Part shown: positions 48,101 to 59,243 of the stretch, one piece after another | How the letters are laid out: every line of letters starts with the position of its first letter | How positions within the stretch are numbered: the stretch's first letter is position 1 | From: Stictocephala bisonia | Lineage: Eukaryota > Arthropoda > Insecta > Hemiptera > Membracidae | Length of the DNA stretch: 64,000 bases | NCBI GenBank assembly: GCA_035578905.1 | Contig: JAQJVL010000676.1 | Coordinates: forward strand, 248,001-312,000 | Direction: 5' to 3' | Notes under the pieces: generated by a model | What the model was told of the DNA's origin: nothing | Database searches by the model: none | What the model saw: only the letters and a program-made list of their open reading frames with translations | Translations under genes and position numbers: made by a program

Positions 48101-49491
48101 TAAAACAGTAAAATCAGAATTTATGATTATTTAAATTTGGTTTTGCAATCTAAAGTCAGTGGACTGAAAATGGAGAGACTCTATTTTCAAATGTCACAAA
48201 AACAGTATGTTCCTTATTTAATAGTTTTCACATGAATGTTAATCCATCGTCTTATTTCAGAAGATAAAATTAATCTGTGTTTAATGATAATAATACATTT
48301 ATAGTAATTAACATTTATAGTAACACAATAAATGTAGAGTTGAATTCAATAATATTTTTATATCTCCAGAGGAGTCATTATAAAAGCTGATGATGTATTT
48401 TTGTTCTTTATCAGAAATTCTTGGTAATTTAATTAATGTTACTGTAAAAATTACTGCTGGAGATATATGAAACATTTAGACACAATATTAACAAAACATT
48501 TTTCTATTTCTACTCATAAAAGCCTCTTATAAGGCTTATATAAGTACAAAATAAAAAACAAGTAACTCAGTGCACACTTTCATGAAAAGCTCTTACTTTT
48601 AAGTTTGTAGTTAAAATTAAGAAATAATTCAAGAGAAAAATCATATAGTTTTATGTATTTTAAAATTATCTTGTGCATTTAAAAGTTTTTGGTATTTGTA
48701 AAAATATGTTAGATCAGATGTTAATAGATAAGGACTTGTCACATTACAGTGCCCAGAGCGGAAATTACCTGGTAAGGGAGAACGGGGAAATGATCTGTAG
48801 ATGGTTGACCTTGGCCCTCTTGGCATGATTCAGCTCTGTGATTACTTGGTAGCCAAAGTGTGTGAAAGGAGGCTAAAATAATCTCACCCACACCTACACA
48901 CTTACATCTTACATTATTTATCCCAATGCTTAAAATGTCTAAACATTAACTATTTTGTATTTTACAGTAATATATTATCATCAATGTCATATAAAAATAT
49001 GAAAAGCTTTCTCCCAGAATGATAACCTAAATTATTTTGTCCTGAAATCTATAAATCCTTTACTGTCTAAATTTTATACCAGATTTGTACTACAAGGAAA
49101 GTCGGTACTTGATTTTTTACATTCAAACTTCTACTTAAAAGTCAGCTACTCCTGCTGTCATTTTGAATTTGATTCTCCTTAAGACAACGTTAAATTCAAA
49201 TAAAGATTGCAGCTTTATTTATGAAAGTACAATTTTAAAGTTGACCTTTTTTTAAAAGAAACAATTATCTAGAGCCCCTGAGATCAGATTCTAATTTTAT
49301 CCCTTGATTATTTTTTGTATACCAATAACTAATTGTTGAAATTTAATAATTTTTTTAAATAAACCAAAACAATTTGAAAAAATCTATCTCAAGGTACATT
49401 TGTCCTAAAAAGCATGTTAAAATTTCAAATTCATATGTTAAAATATTACAGTGTACAATTTTGTCAAGTGAAGTAATGTTGCACTGCAAAA

Positions 49492-49617
49492 GGCAGGCGT
49501 CAGCTGTTGATAAACGCACTGTCTGGTAGCTAAGGCAGGCGTCAGCTGTTGATAAACGCACTGTCTGGTAGCTAAGGCAGGCGTCAGCTGTTGATAAAAG
49601 CACTGTCTGGTAGCTAA
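49492..49617. repeat. Tandem repeat, 42-bp unit, 3 copies
   Basis: Units begin at 49492, 49534 and 49576 (GGCAGGCGTCAGCTGTTGAT at the start) and differ by one base or so. As 42 is a multiple of three, minus frames stay open across it; there is no other sign of coding. Confidence 0.95.
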
Positions 49618-50271
49618 GCAGGGAAAGAGAGGCAACTGCCACGACTTCCAATTACATTATGGTTTGGGAATGGACAGATTGACAACAACCGGTCTTCTGT
49701 CAATGGTCTTCTGTCAACCGGTCTTATCAATGGAGTTGTGATAAGTTCTAAAGTTATCACCAAGTAGGGTTAGAGGGTTGGAGGCTTGAGTGCAACAAAA
49801 TTATTCACTGGAGAACATTTAAATGGAAATTTACATAAAATTCATATTGAAATTTCCAAGTTATCAGCCTGGGAGTGTAGATTTATGGTTAATATAGAAA
49901 ATAAAAATATAAACAATTAAAAAAATTATATATACACTTATATACCAATTAGTTTAACATTCCGGAAACTAATGTAATAAGCTATACACATTTGATTTAT
50001 ACAAGTGGGAGCTATTAGTACAGTGTATGTTTTATACTTGTTAATTTATATATGGCTTAAGTTGCCTGCTAAGTAATTTGGCTTTATCAGCAATTTAGTT
50101 CATTGATTCATTTTGGTTTAACTTTTATATAGAACCCACAGGAGTCTATGCCTATACTATAATGAGCGTGAACGAAGCCTGTTGGGTTGCAGCCACGTAC
50201 AGTCCTGGTACCCTACTAAAATTCACTCAAGCCTAACTGTACCAGCATAGTGTTTAAAAAATATCATATTG

Positions 50272-50272
<1 letters not shown>

Positions 50273-50309
<37 letters not shown>
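50273..50309. repeat. TA dinucleotide microsatellite
   Basis: About 18 TA units, next to CTCACCTGAAGAGGGG and AACCTAACCT, which recall FB1's core and tail; it may have grown at the edge of an old FB1-type copy. Confidence 0.9.
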
Positions 50310-50312
<3 letters not shown>

Positions 50313-50795
50313 CCCTCCCTGTCCTCCTCACCTGAAGAGGGGGGAGTCAAATGCCCCTGTAACCTAACCTGAAATATTTTTTGAAAATCTTTCATTATTT
50401 TGCAAAGAAATCCTACTAATGCTACTTTTTTTCTACTACTAAAAAAAACCTTATGGATGATAGTGTACTCACACCCATGCTAATAACATTGTCAAGACAT
50501 CCAAGGTCACATCATACTCAGTGAAGGGGCTCAGTTCACTGGCAGTTGTGGCAGAAAAGTTCCCTCCAGGCTATCAGATAGTAAGGGGGAAGACGAAATA
50601 AACTAAACACGCAACACTGGAACATCTTACAGGATTTCTTCAAAAAGTAATTGAACATTTCCAACAACACTTTCCTACCCTATCAAACTCTATCAAGTAC
50701 TTTAATCAAAACTATCAATTTTAAAAACAAATATGTTCATATTAATTGTTAAAGTTATAAATTAAGCTAACCAGAACGAAGGCTCTGATATAGGC

Positions 50796-51059
50796 TAATT
50801 TTCATTGTTATAACTAGAATCTATATTTTCCGGTGACAGCCGTGTCAAGGTGTTATGTACATTATTTACAAAGTAACCAGACGTTTCGTCCATACTGTGA
50901 TGTGTCATCCTTAGTTGCATCACAGTATGGGCGAAACGTCTGGTTACTTTGTAAATAATGTACATAGCACCCTGACGCGGTTGTCACCAGAAAATATATA
51001 GATTCTAGTTATGACACCAGCCGCTTAAGCCTAAGTTCTAAGATTAATTTTCATTGTTA
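50796..51059 (+). mobile_element. Palindromic hammerhead-type element FB6 with 15-bp target duplication
   Basis: Inverted arms meet near 50910. The outer arm ends are TAACTAGAATCTATATTTTC and its reverse; the inner part is CGTTTCGTCCATACTGTGAT and its reverse. The perfect 15-bp direct repeat TAATTTTCATTGTTA flanks the unit (50796-50810, 51045-51059), and a tail of about 30 bp (CCAGCCGCTTAAGCC within it) lies on the right only. The core on the minus strand of the left arm is CTAAGGATGACAC, a loop, GGAC, GAAACGTC, one change away from CTGAGGA. Confidence 0.75.
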
Positions 51060-51421
51060 CTTATTTTGTGATATGTTACATTTAAAGCTATTTAGACTCC
51101 CTTTAAAATTTTAAAAATTCTAAAGCTATTTTGAAGGTGAGCAATAAATGATGGATTTTATTTATGTAACTGTACTGGCATTAAAACTGCCAGGCAATAG
51201 ACAACAGTGTTACTATTCTGAAAAGGTCATCAAGAGGGAATTTCTCTTCACAAAAACCACCAGTTGATATAATTTATTTTCAGTTGAAGTTCAATGTCAC
51301 TCCTGATAGTGATTATGAACTTTAATCTGGGGGATCATTTTACGATGTATGTTTGAGTATGCCTATTATTTATTATCTCATTTCAACTTTTCTTTTTAAT
51401 ATTAAATAAGTATTTACTTAA

Positions 51422-51777
<356 letters not shown>

Positions 51778-52352
51778 TAGCCTGTTCTGTTCTGTTCCAT
51801 TTATACATGTATCACAGAAAGGGCAACTTCTGTATGTAATATTGTTTGTTTATGTAGAGGTTGACAGGTTTAAAAATTAATTAAAAATTAATTTGTGAAA
51901 CCAATCTTTTGTTGTTACTTTTTTACAAGTAGTTTTTCATTCAATTATGTCTATAATGTAAACAATACCTGTATTTTTTAATTAGGACAATGTGAGTTCA
52001 TCTTATATTTATATGTTATGCTAAACAAGTGTTAGAGGAGTTGTCCTATATATATATACGAGGTTCCCAAAAGACAACCTTTTTATACCCTGTTTAGAAA
52101 TGGGGACCGTAATTATGACCTGTTCAACTACTAAAGACCTGTTCAACAACTAATCAATGCAATTTACTGTGTTTTGGGATAAAGGATTGTCTGTTGTGAA
52201 GTTTATTTCCAGACTAATATTAATTCATTTGTCGTTGTGGTAGTTCTTCATATTGTTAATAGTCACTCAGGGTTGTTTTTGAGGTCTGATAAAAAAAAAA
52301 CAAATATTATATTACACACTAAATTACCTACAGCTGGCATATCTGTTAATCC

Positions 52353-52781
52353 TTAATGTGGCCGTTTCTCAAATTGCCAAGTCGCCTCTGGAAAAATCAA
52401 CACCCTCAGCAGTATCAATGCAATTTTACCACCAGCAAGCCAAAACACACGGTCCTATTTCAACTGTACGGTTCGTGTTTATTATTATAGTGAATGCTGA
52501 ATGATTATTAAAGGCTCATTCTAGTGGACCATAAGTTGATATCATGAGGTTTTAAATTTAAAATAGCCAAGAATTGCATGTAAAATTTATAATATTTAAC
52601 TATTATTATGTATTTAACTAAATTATGTAAAAACTCAATTTTAAACAAAAACCAACTTATGATCCACTGGAATAAATCTATCTTTCAAATGACATTTTAA
52701 GTGTTACGGTATGATTAGTACTACAAACTGAATTATTGAAATCGAAACCCATGTTTTTCGTGAGGGAAACAGCCACCTTAA
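52353..52781 (+). mobile_element. TTAA-flanked GGTGGC MITE, copy 3
   Basis: TTAA at 52353-52356 and 52778-52781 bounds 421 bp with inverted ends TGTGGCCGTTTCTC and GGTGGCTGTTTCCC (the latter on the minus strand). It aligns with copies at 9893 and 36467; GTACGGTTCGTGTTTATTAT is identical in copies 2 and 3. Confidence 0.85.
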
Positions 52782-52848
52782 GACCAATACTGAAATATAA
52801 TCTTGGATTAATACATTTTTGGTTTAGTGATAATTTAACTAAGCTGGT

Positions 52849-53172
52849 TTAACATGTTCGTCACAACGGACAACAATCGGTGCCCAACCGGCCGTCTCTC
52901 GGGCGGCTATGTCCGATATATTTCATTATTATTTACGATATATGACAATAAGTAGCCATAAGTAATATTTTTCTTACAATGGGACTTTTAGTGGTGCTGC
53001 CAGACCCCATAGGATTCCTGAATTTATGACGTAATATTATCACCTAAAAAGCATTGAAATTGTTTTTCCCCCTAAAAACTGTGTTTTCCATTTAAATAAA
53101 TAAAAACATTGCAAATAAATGTCAGCTTAGGTTAAAGGTAAGCATCAGGTTCAACCACAGTGAACGTGTTAA
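52849..53172. mobile_element. TTAA-flanked MITE (CATGTTC/CACGTTC ends)
   Basis: TTAA at 52849-52852 and 53169-53172 bounds 316 bp. The ends CATGTTCGTCAC and CACGTTCACTGT (minus strand) are diverged inverted repeats, similar to those of the element at 39753. It lies only 70 bp from copy 3 of the GGTGGC family. Confidence 0.6.
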
Positions 53173-53744
53173 AATACTAGCCATCCCACGTCATTGGCTC
53201 CTTCAAATTTTACAAATAGTTTACAATGCACATTTTTTATTTCATTATAAATCATATGGATGATGAATTTTTTATTATGTAGGTATAGTTTGTTTACTAA
53301 GTTGTGGAAATGAATTCTCCTTTTTTCTGAATCTTGTTATTATGATGGCTCTTGTTGCTTTTTCAATAAATGCTTATACAGTTTCTTTATTGTCAAATTA
53401 CTCTACAGACAGTGCGATCTTCAAATATACCTTTCTAATCTTATTTTTGTTGTGATAACCTTTTAACAATTTGTACCTGGCTTAATTCTAAAGCCATTAT
53501 GTAAACATGGCTCTAATTTTAATGGTATCAAGTTGCAGTATAATTCCTTAATGGAAAATTACTGCTGCTGACCAGTGTTTTGCATAGATAATGTTTTTTG
53601 GGTCATGTGTGGTGTCTCACTTCGAAAACACTAAGGTTACATTTTTTTACGATATTGTATAAGCTTACTTGAAACAACCTATGTTTATTATAAAAATCAA
53701 ATGTATGTATGTTTGTAAATACAAAACTCAAAAAGTAGTGATTG

Positions 53745-54890
53745 TATTCACTTGAAATTTTTATACAACATTTCATTTATGTACAAGAGTGTTTTTATAT
53801 ATTTAGTTTCTAAAATTGTAAACAGAAATAGGGCATTTCAAGCATTTCTCGACCAAGCTACATTTCATCATGCAAAAACCACTACGAATCAGAGAACAGT
53901 GCATGGTGTCCCACAGGGATCTGTATTGGGACCTTTATTTTTTGTTTGCTATATAAAGGGATTCCCTGATGTAATTGGTGGGGAAAGAGCTGGAATATAT
54001 CTGTTCGCAGATGATTCCAATTATTTAGTGTTGGGGAAAAAATGAAAATTATATTGAATCTAGTGCTATTAATGATTTAGAACAATTAAATAGGGTTTTA
54101 AGTGAAAAATCTACTCCTTAACATAAATAAAACAAATATTATTTCTTTTATCACTAAATAAAGTAAAATTAAAATAGAACCCAAACATTTCCATAAATAA
54201 CCAAAAGATTGAGCAAACACAATACACAACTTTTCTTGGGCTAGTTATAGATGCCAATCTAAACTGGAATCTACATGTAGCTAAAGTTTTAAATAAAATA
54301 TCAACTGGCATTTTCGCATTAAGAAAGTTGTCGTTATTCTGCAATCTTAAAACACTGAAGATTATATACTTCTCACTGATTGAGTCACATGTGGCTTATG
54401 GTATTGTACTATACGGTTCTGCTACTAAAGCAGACATGGATCAAATATTAATAGTCCAAAAAAAGGCTATACGTGCCATATTAGGGCTCAAACGGGATGA
54501 CACTGTCAGGGGTAAGTTTGCTGAGCTGGGTATCAAGACTGCTTATAATTTATATATTTATCAATCTATTTTACAGAAACAGAATTACCAATCCGAGAAC
54601 TCAATGCACCACATCACTATAATACACGAAATCGTAAAGAAGCCGAATTATATTGGCTAAGATTTCTTATCAAAATTACCAAATGTTATAAAAAAAAGAA
54701 TATACCACCAATACAAAAACTTTCAAAAATAAACTAAAATGTTATCTAACAAATCATCCTTTTTATAGTACCAAAGAATTTATATTACTTAATCATCTGT
54801 ATTTAAACTGGCATTCTATTCTAAAGCAAATTAATAGGCCTTTACAAATGTCTTTTAGATTATAAAAAATAGGTTATTTTATTTAAGAAA
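53745..54890 (+). mobile_element. 5'-truncated non-LTR retrotransposon with RT motifs
   Basis: The first part, open in frame 53752-54045, encodes reverse transcriptase motifs: VHGVPQGSVLGPLFF and, after an insertion-free spacer, LFADDSNY (the catalytic Asp pair is present). A stretch with stops follows, with FLGLVIDANLNWNLH in another frame. The frame 54328-54660 is LIESHVAYGIVLYGSATKAD and IVQKKAIRAILGLKRDD; the frame then shifts again to HHYNTRNRKEAELYW. The order is that of a Jockey/CR1-like ORF2 from the middle of the RT to near the end. Several frameshifts make it inactive. Confidence 0.8.
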
Positions 54891-54957
54891 AAATAATGAA
54901 GTCAACCTTTATTTGTCTAACAATTTAAGTAAAAATAACAACTAATAGTTAATATCA

Positions 54958-55000
54958 GGCTAAGACACAGCGAAGCGTGGCCACAGTTAGCTAGTATGAA
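54958..55000 (-). mobile_element. Fragment of the ACTAGCTGA-type dispersed element
   Basis: On the minus strand ACTAGCTAACTGTGGCCACG then CTTCGCTGTG resembles the left end of the element at 34770. Confidence 0.4.
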
Positions 55001-55173
55001 ATAAAAAATATATCATCTCTTAGAAAATTATTATATTTTATTTTTTAAATTTATTTATAGCCTACTACTAAGTTACATCCATTTTGGCCAATGGTTTGCA
55101 GTGGCAGATACCAAGAAGAGGCCCTTTCTGAAATAAAATGATTCTAATATGAAAATGTTATTGTTTGTTGCAG

Positions 55174-55205
55174 TATTTCATTGGCAGGCAACCATCATGG
55201 GACCT
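55174..55205 (+). CDS. eff: effete / UbcD1, coding exon 3
   Basis: A 32-bp micro-exon between the acceptor tttgttgcag and a gtaagt donor. Two bases complete the codon split with exon 2 (TTA, Leu), and the peptide is FHWQATIMGP. It covers strand 2 of the UBC fold and its turn, and the sequence matches effete. The phase to exon 4 is 0. Confidence 0.95.
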
Positions 55206-58099
55206 GTAAGTAATTGAAGTTTTTTTTATATTTTTCTCTTAAAATGCAGTTTAATTTCTTCAGTTTAATTCCTAGGACACAGCCAACTTGGGATCAATTC
55301 CCGGTGTGACCATGATTTTACTTTTACCTTGGTGCTGCTCCTATGGTTCAGAACACACTCAGTTGTAGATCTGGTGTGCATACAAAGCAAAAATGGTCTT
55401 TTATCGTTCATCATAAATAATTAATCAAAATACTTTTAGAGAGTATACATACATTATCCACAGTTTACCATTCTTTATGAAAATGAGTTCTATGGGTGTT
55501 GTTTAAGAAATTCAAATGTTTCTAACTATAAAAATAAACTGCAGAGCAGCCATTGAGTCATAATTTTCTTTTATGTATCAATACGATGCTAACTGTCAAT
55601 GTATCATGAGTGTAAATGGACTGCGAATAAATGTACTTCTTGTTACTAACTAGATGGTCGATTGTTAGAAAGGGCCACTTATTAGCACTTTAGTCAGGAA
55701 AAATTCGGGGTGACAGCTTATTGTGCATCTGAATTAAATAATATAGTGATGGTGTGATCCTTGACTAACTGACAAGTCTAATGCCCAGTTCTCCTCTCTG
55801 GATAACATCTAAACTGTAACCACAACCCAATATGGACATGCTAGACATGGTAGTGTTCATGTCGTCAGCAAGCATAGAGCTGAAGCATTGACCATAGAAA
55901 CAAACTAGTTACCTGTGAAAACTGAACATGAATTAATTTTACTGATAAGGAAAACTGGATTCACAAATCTCATATGAATGGACAATCTCCTTGTTTCTAT
56001 AATTCAAAGGCGGAAGCTATGTCTGTAATAAGGAGATTCCAATATCCAGCCTGTAGTTCACACAGGCTCTTTGATCTCACGAAATTAGGTCAGTACAATG
56101 CCTCAGTGCCAAATTGTTTTTGACGCTTCTATTATTTTATTATATTTCCAATTCACAATAATCAAACTTAAAATTTGACCGTCACAAAACACAGGTTCTT
56201 TTTAGTTATATCATAACTATACATTTCTTCAATTCATATCTTTATTGCTACCTTTTTTTACAGCTGTGGAACATCGTTATCTTATATAAATTAGTCAGTA
56301 GCCTTGTGTGATTCTAAAAATATTCATACTCGATAATTGTTACCTCTTTATCAACCTTTTTAATGCAACTTTTTCATTAATTTCAGATTTAGAACAGCAG
56401 ATTATTACCTTGAATGTTATGCCATACTGAAGCCAATAACAACTGAATTGACAGTGGATATTTATTTATTTTGATTTTTTTCAATTTATGACATTTTTTA
56501 TCTAAACGTAATAAATTTTTCATACTAATCAGATGATTTCAAATTTAATCTATTGTTTAAAGAAACTATTCAGTTTGTGTCCAATATATATATAGAGGCC
56601 TAGTAAAAAAAAAAAAAAAAAATGGTAAGTAATAAACTACATGAATGTAAACAACTTACATGAATAGCTATTGATAGTAATTGATGAATAAACTGCGTCA
56701 AAAAACTAAATATTAAATCAATCAACGTTTATGTAATTTGTATATATGTTGCTGAAACACTTTTTAATAATTTCAATTGTTACGGTTGTGCCTTTTATTA
56801 CAGCAAGAATGTATCTATTATATAGATGGTCTGTTTGTGAAGTATGTACAATTTATACTGTATTTAACTGCTGTTTTATCTTTTTTTTAAATATTTTTCA
56901 TAAAAAGTACTTACTTTCTAATTTTATTTGTTTTGTCAACAACTGAACTTCAATATCAAATTGTTTTGCATTAAGATTAATATTTTTACCCATTAAATAC
57001 ACATTTTGTTACGGTACTTGATTAAATCAGAAAGTTTTCTTGTGAAAATGGTTTTAAACCATCTTTATGTATTTATTATTTATTTTTTTCTTTACATTAC
57101 TATGAATTAGAGGTTTCTTTATGCATTCACGAGTTTGTCTATTGATCTTTCGTCATACATAATAGGTACCGCCCAAAAGAAAACAACTAGCTAGGCCGAC
57201 CCGAAAAATTTTGTATTCAGACGATTTGTCAGTTGAGTTTAATGACAGATCAACTTTGATGACTATTTTTTTGATTTGCTATTTTTGTAAAAGGGATTGG
57301 AAAAAAGCAAAAGAGGGATCAATCAACTGATGGAGTTGGCAAATTTTTAAAACAATTCATGCGAAGAGAAATATTGCTTTTTTTCTGAGTTTAGTGTTGG
57401 ATAGATGTTGTTTACTATTTATTCTCAGGACTATATTTCTTTCTTATAATACGCTAATTTTATGTATTATACATATTCAACCTAAATAAATAGACATATA
57501 AAGAATAAACACACCTACAGATTTATTTATATAGGTATTTTGGAGATGCTAAATAGGTTTCTGACGTAAGAGACTGCAGAGGCTGGTTAGTTTTAATTCC
57601 ATAAGAACTATGTTGCTTCCAAACCGGACATATGATCACCCTTATCCAATTTAAATAGTTATTTTTAAACTGATTTTCCAAACAAATTGCACTTGTTCAT
57701 TAAGAATGAAATTGCGCTTCGGAATTGCTTTGCGAATCCTTAATTTGTGTTATAGAAACAAACATAAATAATTAGTTTGAAGTTTTTATTTTCACATATT
57801 TTTAAGCATATGTATTCAAAATATCAAAAGTAAACTCAGTGCACAATATGATTACGTTTAAAATTACTCCTCATACACAACTTTTGGTCAATAAATAATA
57901 AAAAAATTGACCGCAAATAACATTGTTCTTATAGGATTAAAACCAACATGGCCGACAGCCTCTGCAGACTCTAAACTAGTGTGTAGAATAAAAACTGCCT
58001 TCCTTTTTTAGATTTAGATCTATTGTTAGCCAGTGGTTAAAATTTGTGATTTGTAGAGTTCTGAAAAGTAATAATACATTACTCTATGAAAGTGTATTA
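55206..58099 (+). other. eff intron 3, left part
   Basis: AT-rich sequence. It includes the short repeat shared with 23345 (at 55905-55955) and a poly-A run at about 56606-56622. No exon was seen; the open frame 56746-56946 looks like chance. Confidence 0.6.
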
Positions 58100-58172
58100 C
58101 AGTAGAGTCCCGCTAATCCCGCTAAATAATTGGGTTCGGTCCCAATTATTTCGTATTACCGGGACTCCACTG
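58100..58172. mobile_element. Minimal Tigger/pogo-type palindromic MITE
   Basis: A 73-bp hairpin, CAGTAGAGTCCCGCTAATCC at the left and CAGTGGAGTCCCGGTAATAC on the minus strand at the right. It consists of little more than the two terminal inverted repeats. Confidence 0.75.
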
Positions 58173-59243
58173 TTTTTATTAAGTCTTTTAGTAGTAGAGC
58201 CACACTTCATATTGTAACTGAAAACAAAGTAGCTATGCATAGCATGTCTGCCTAGCAAAACTAGCTTGCTCAAGGTCAGTGGCCACTTAACTAACTGAAA
58301 TTGCTGAGCCTTTCAAATATTGCTTGGTTGCAACTGCGGACTTGTGCTTATTGCAAATGTTGTGTTTACTTTGTTTAATTTAATTGGTTCTGTAGATTTT
58401 TTGTTCAATCAGGACTATTTCCATCATCTTAAGTGTTGTTAATAATTGATTTCCAGATCATTAAATTTGCAAATGTGATTCTATTCGTTTCAGTTTCATG
58501 TTTATAAATATCAAAATCTTACTATCAGTAGGAGTATTTATTTCTGTTTCAAGTTAACTGTTGCTGGTCCATATTGGTAGTAGCCTGTTTGTGCAAAGTG
58601 CTAAGGCCAGATAGCTTTTCGATCTGTTTTTATCTATCGACACACTGCAGATAATTTTACTGCAAATACTGGAACTGTATCTTTGCTTTTTGTATCTTTC
58701 TATGTCTCTTATTATATAAAACAAGAATTGTATCATTCATGTCTTATGCACTGCTTTTTTTACTAATTTTAAACTGAAATGATAAAAGTTGTTTTTTGTC
58801 ATTATTTTACTATGCTCTGTCTGGATTATTATTTTTGTATCTATGTTAATTTGTAGCTTTGAATGATTTTAAAACAGTTTGTGCAAATTATGAATAATGT
58901 TAAAAATTATATGTAAAAATAAAACAAGAGAAGCTGATAGCTTTTAAGTTGTTAGTTGTTAAAAACAACTGATTCTGTTCATTTCAGTTAATTATACTTA
59001 TAGTGAAGTGGCGTATAGCTCTTGACCTTGACCTGTTTGTCATAGTTGTACTAACTACATCCAAAACTAAAACTGCCCCATCCACTAAAATATAAAATAC
59101 TGAATAAAGATTTTTGTGAGTAAATTGTAATATTTATCTTACAATAAAATATGTTGGGCTTGCTATTTCCTTCCTGTGTGATCATATTTTAACGTTACTA
59201 AATCAACTTTTTTTACAAAAATTCATCCCGCAATATGCATTGC

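Noticed and set aside
49355..49651. 98-codon minus frame with 14-residue repeats
   Set aside because: It results from the 42-bp tandem repeat; no start context or flanking coding sequence.
50320..50380. Another hammerhead-type core (CCTGAAGAGGGG...CCCC)
   Set aside because: The segment recalls FB1 but lacks a clear GAA after the stem and has no arms or duplication.
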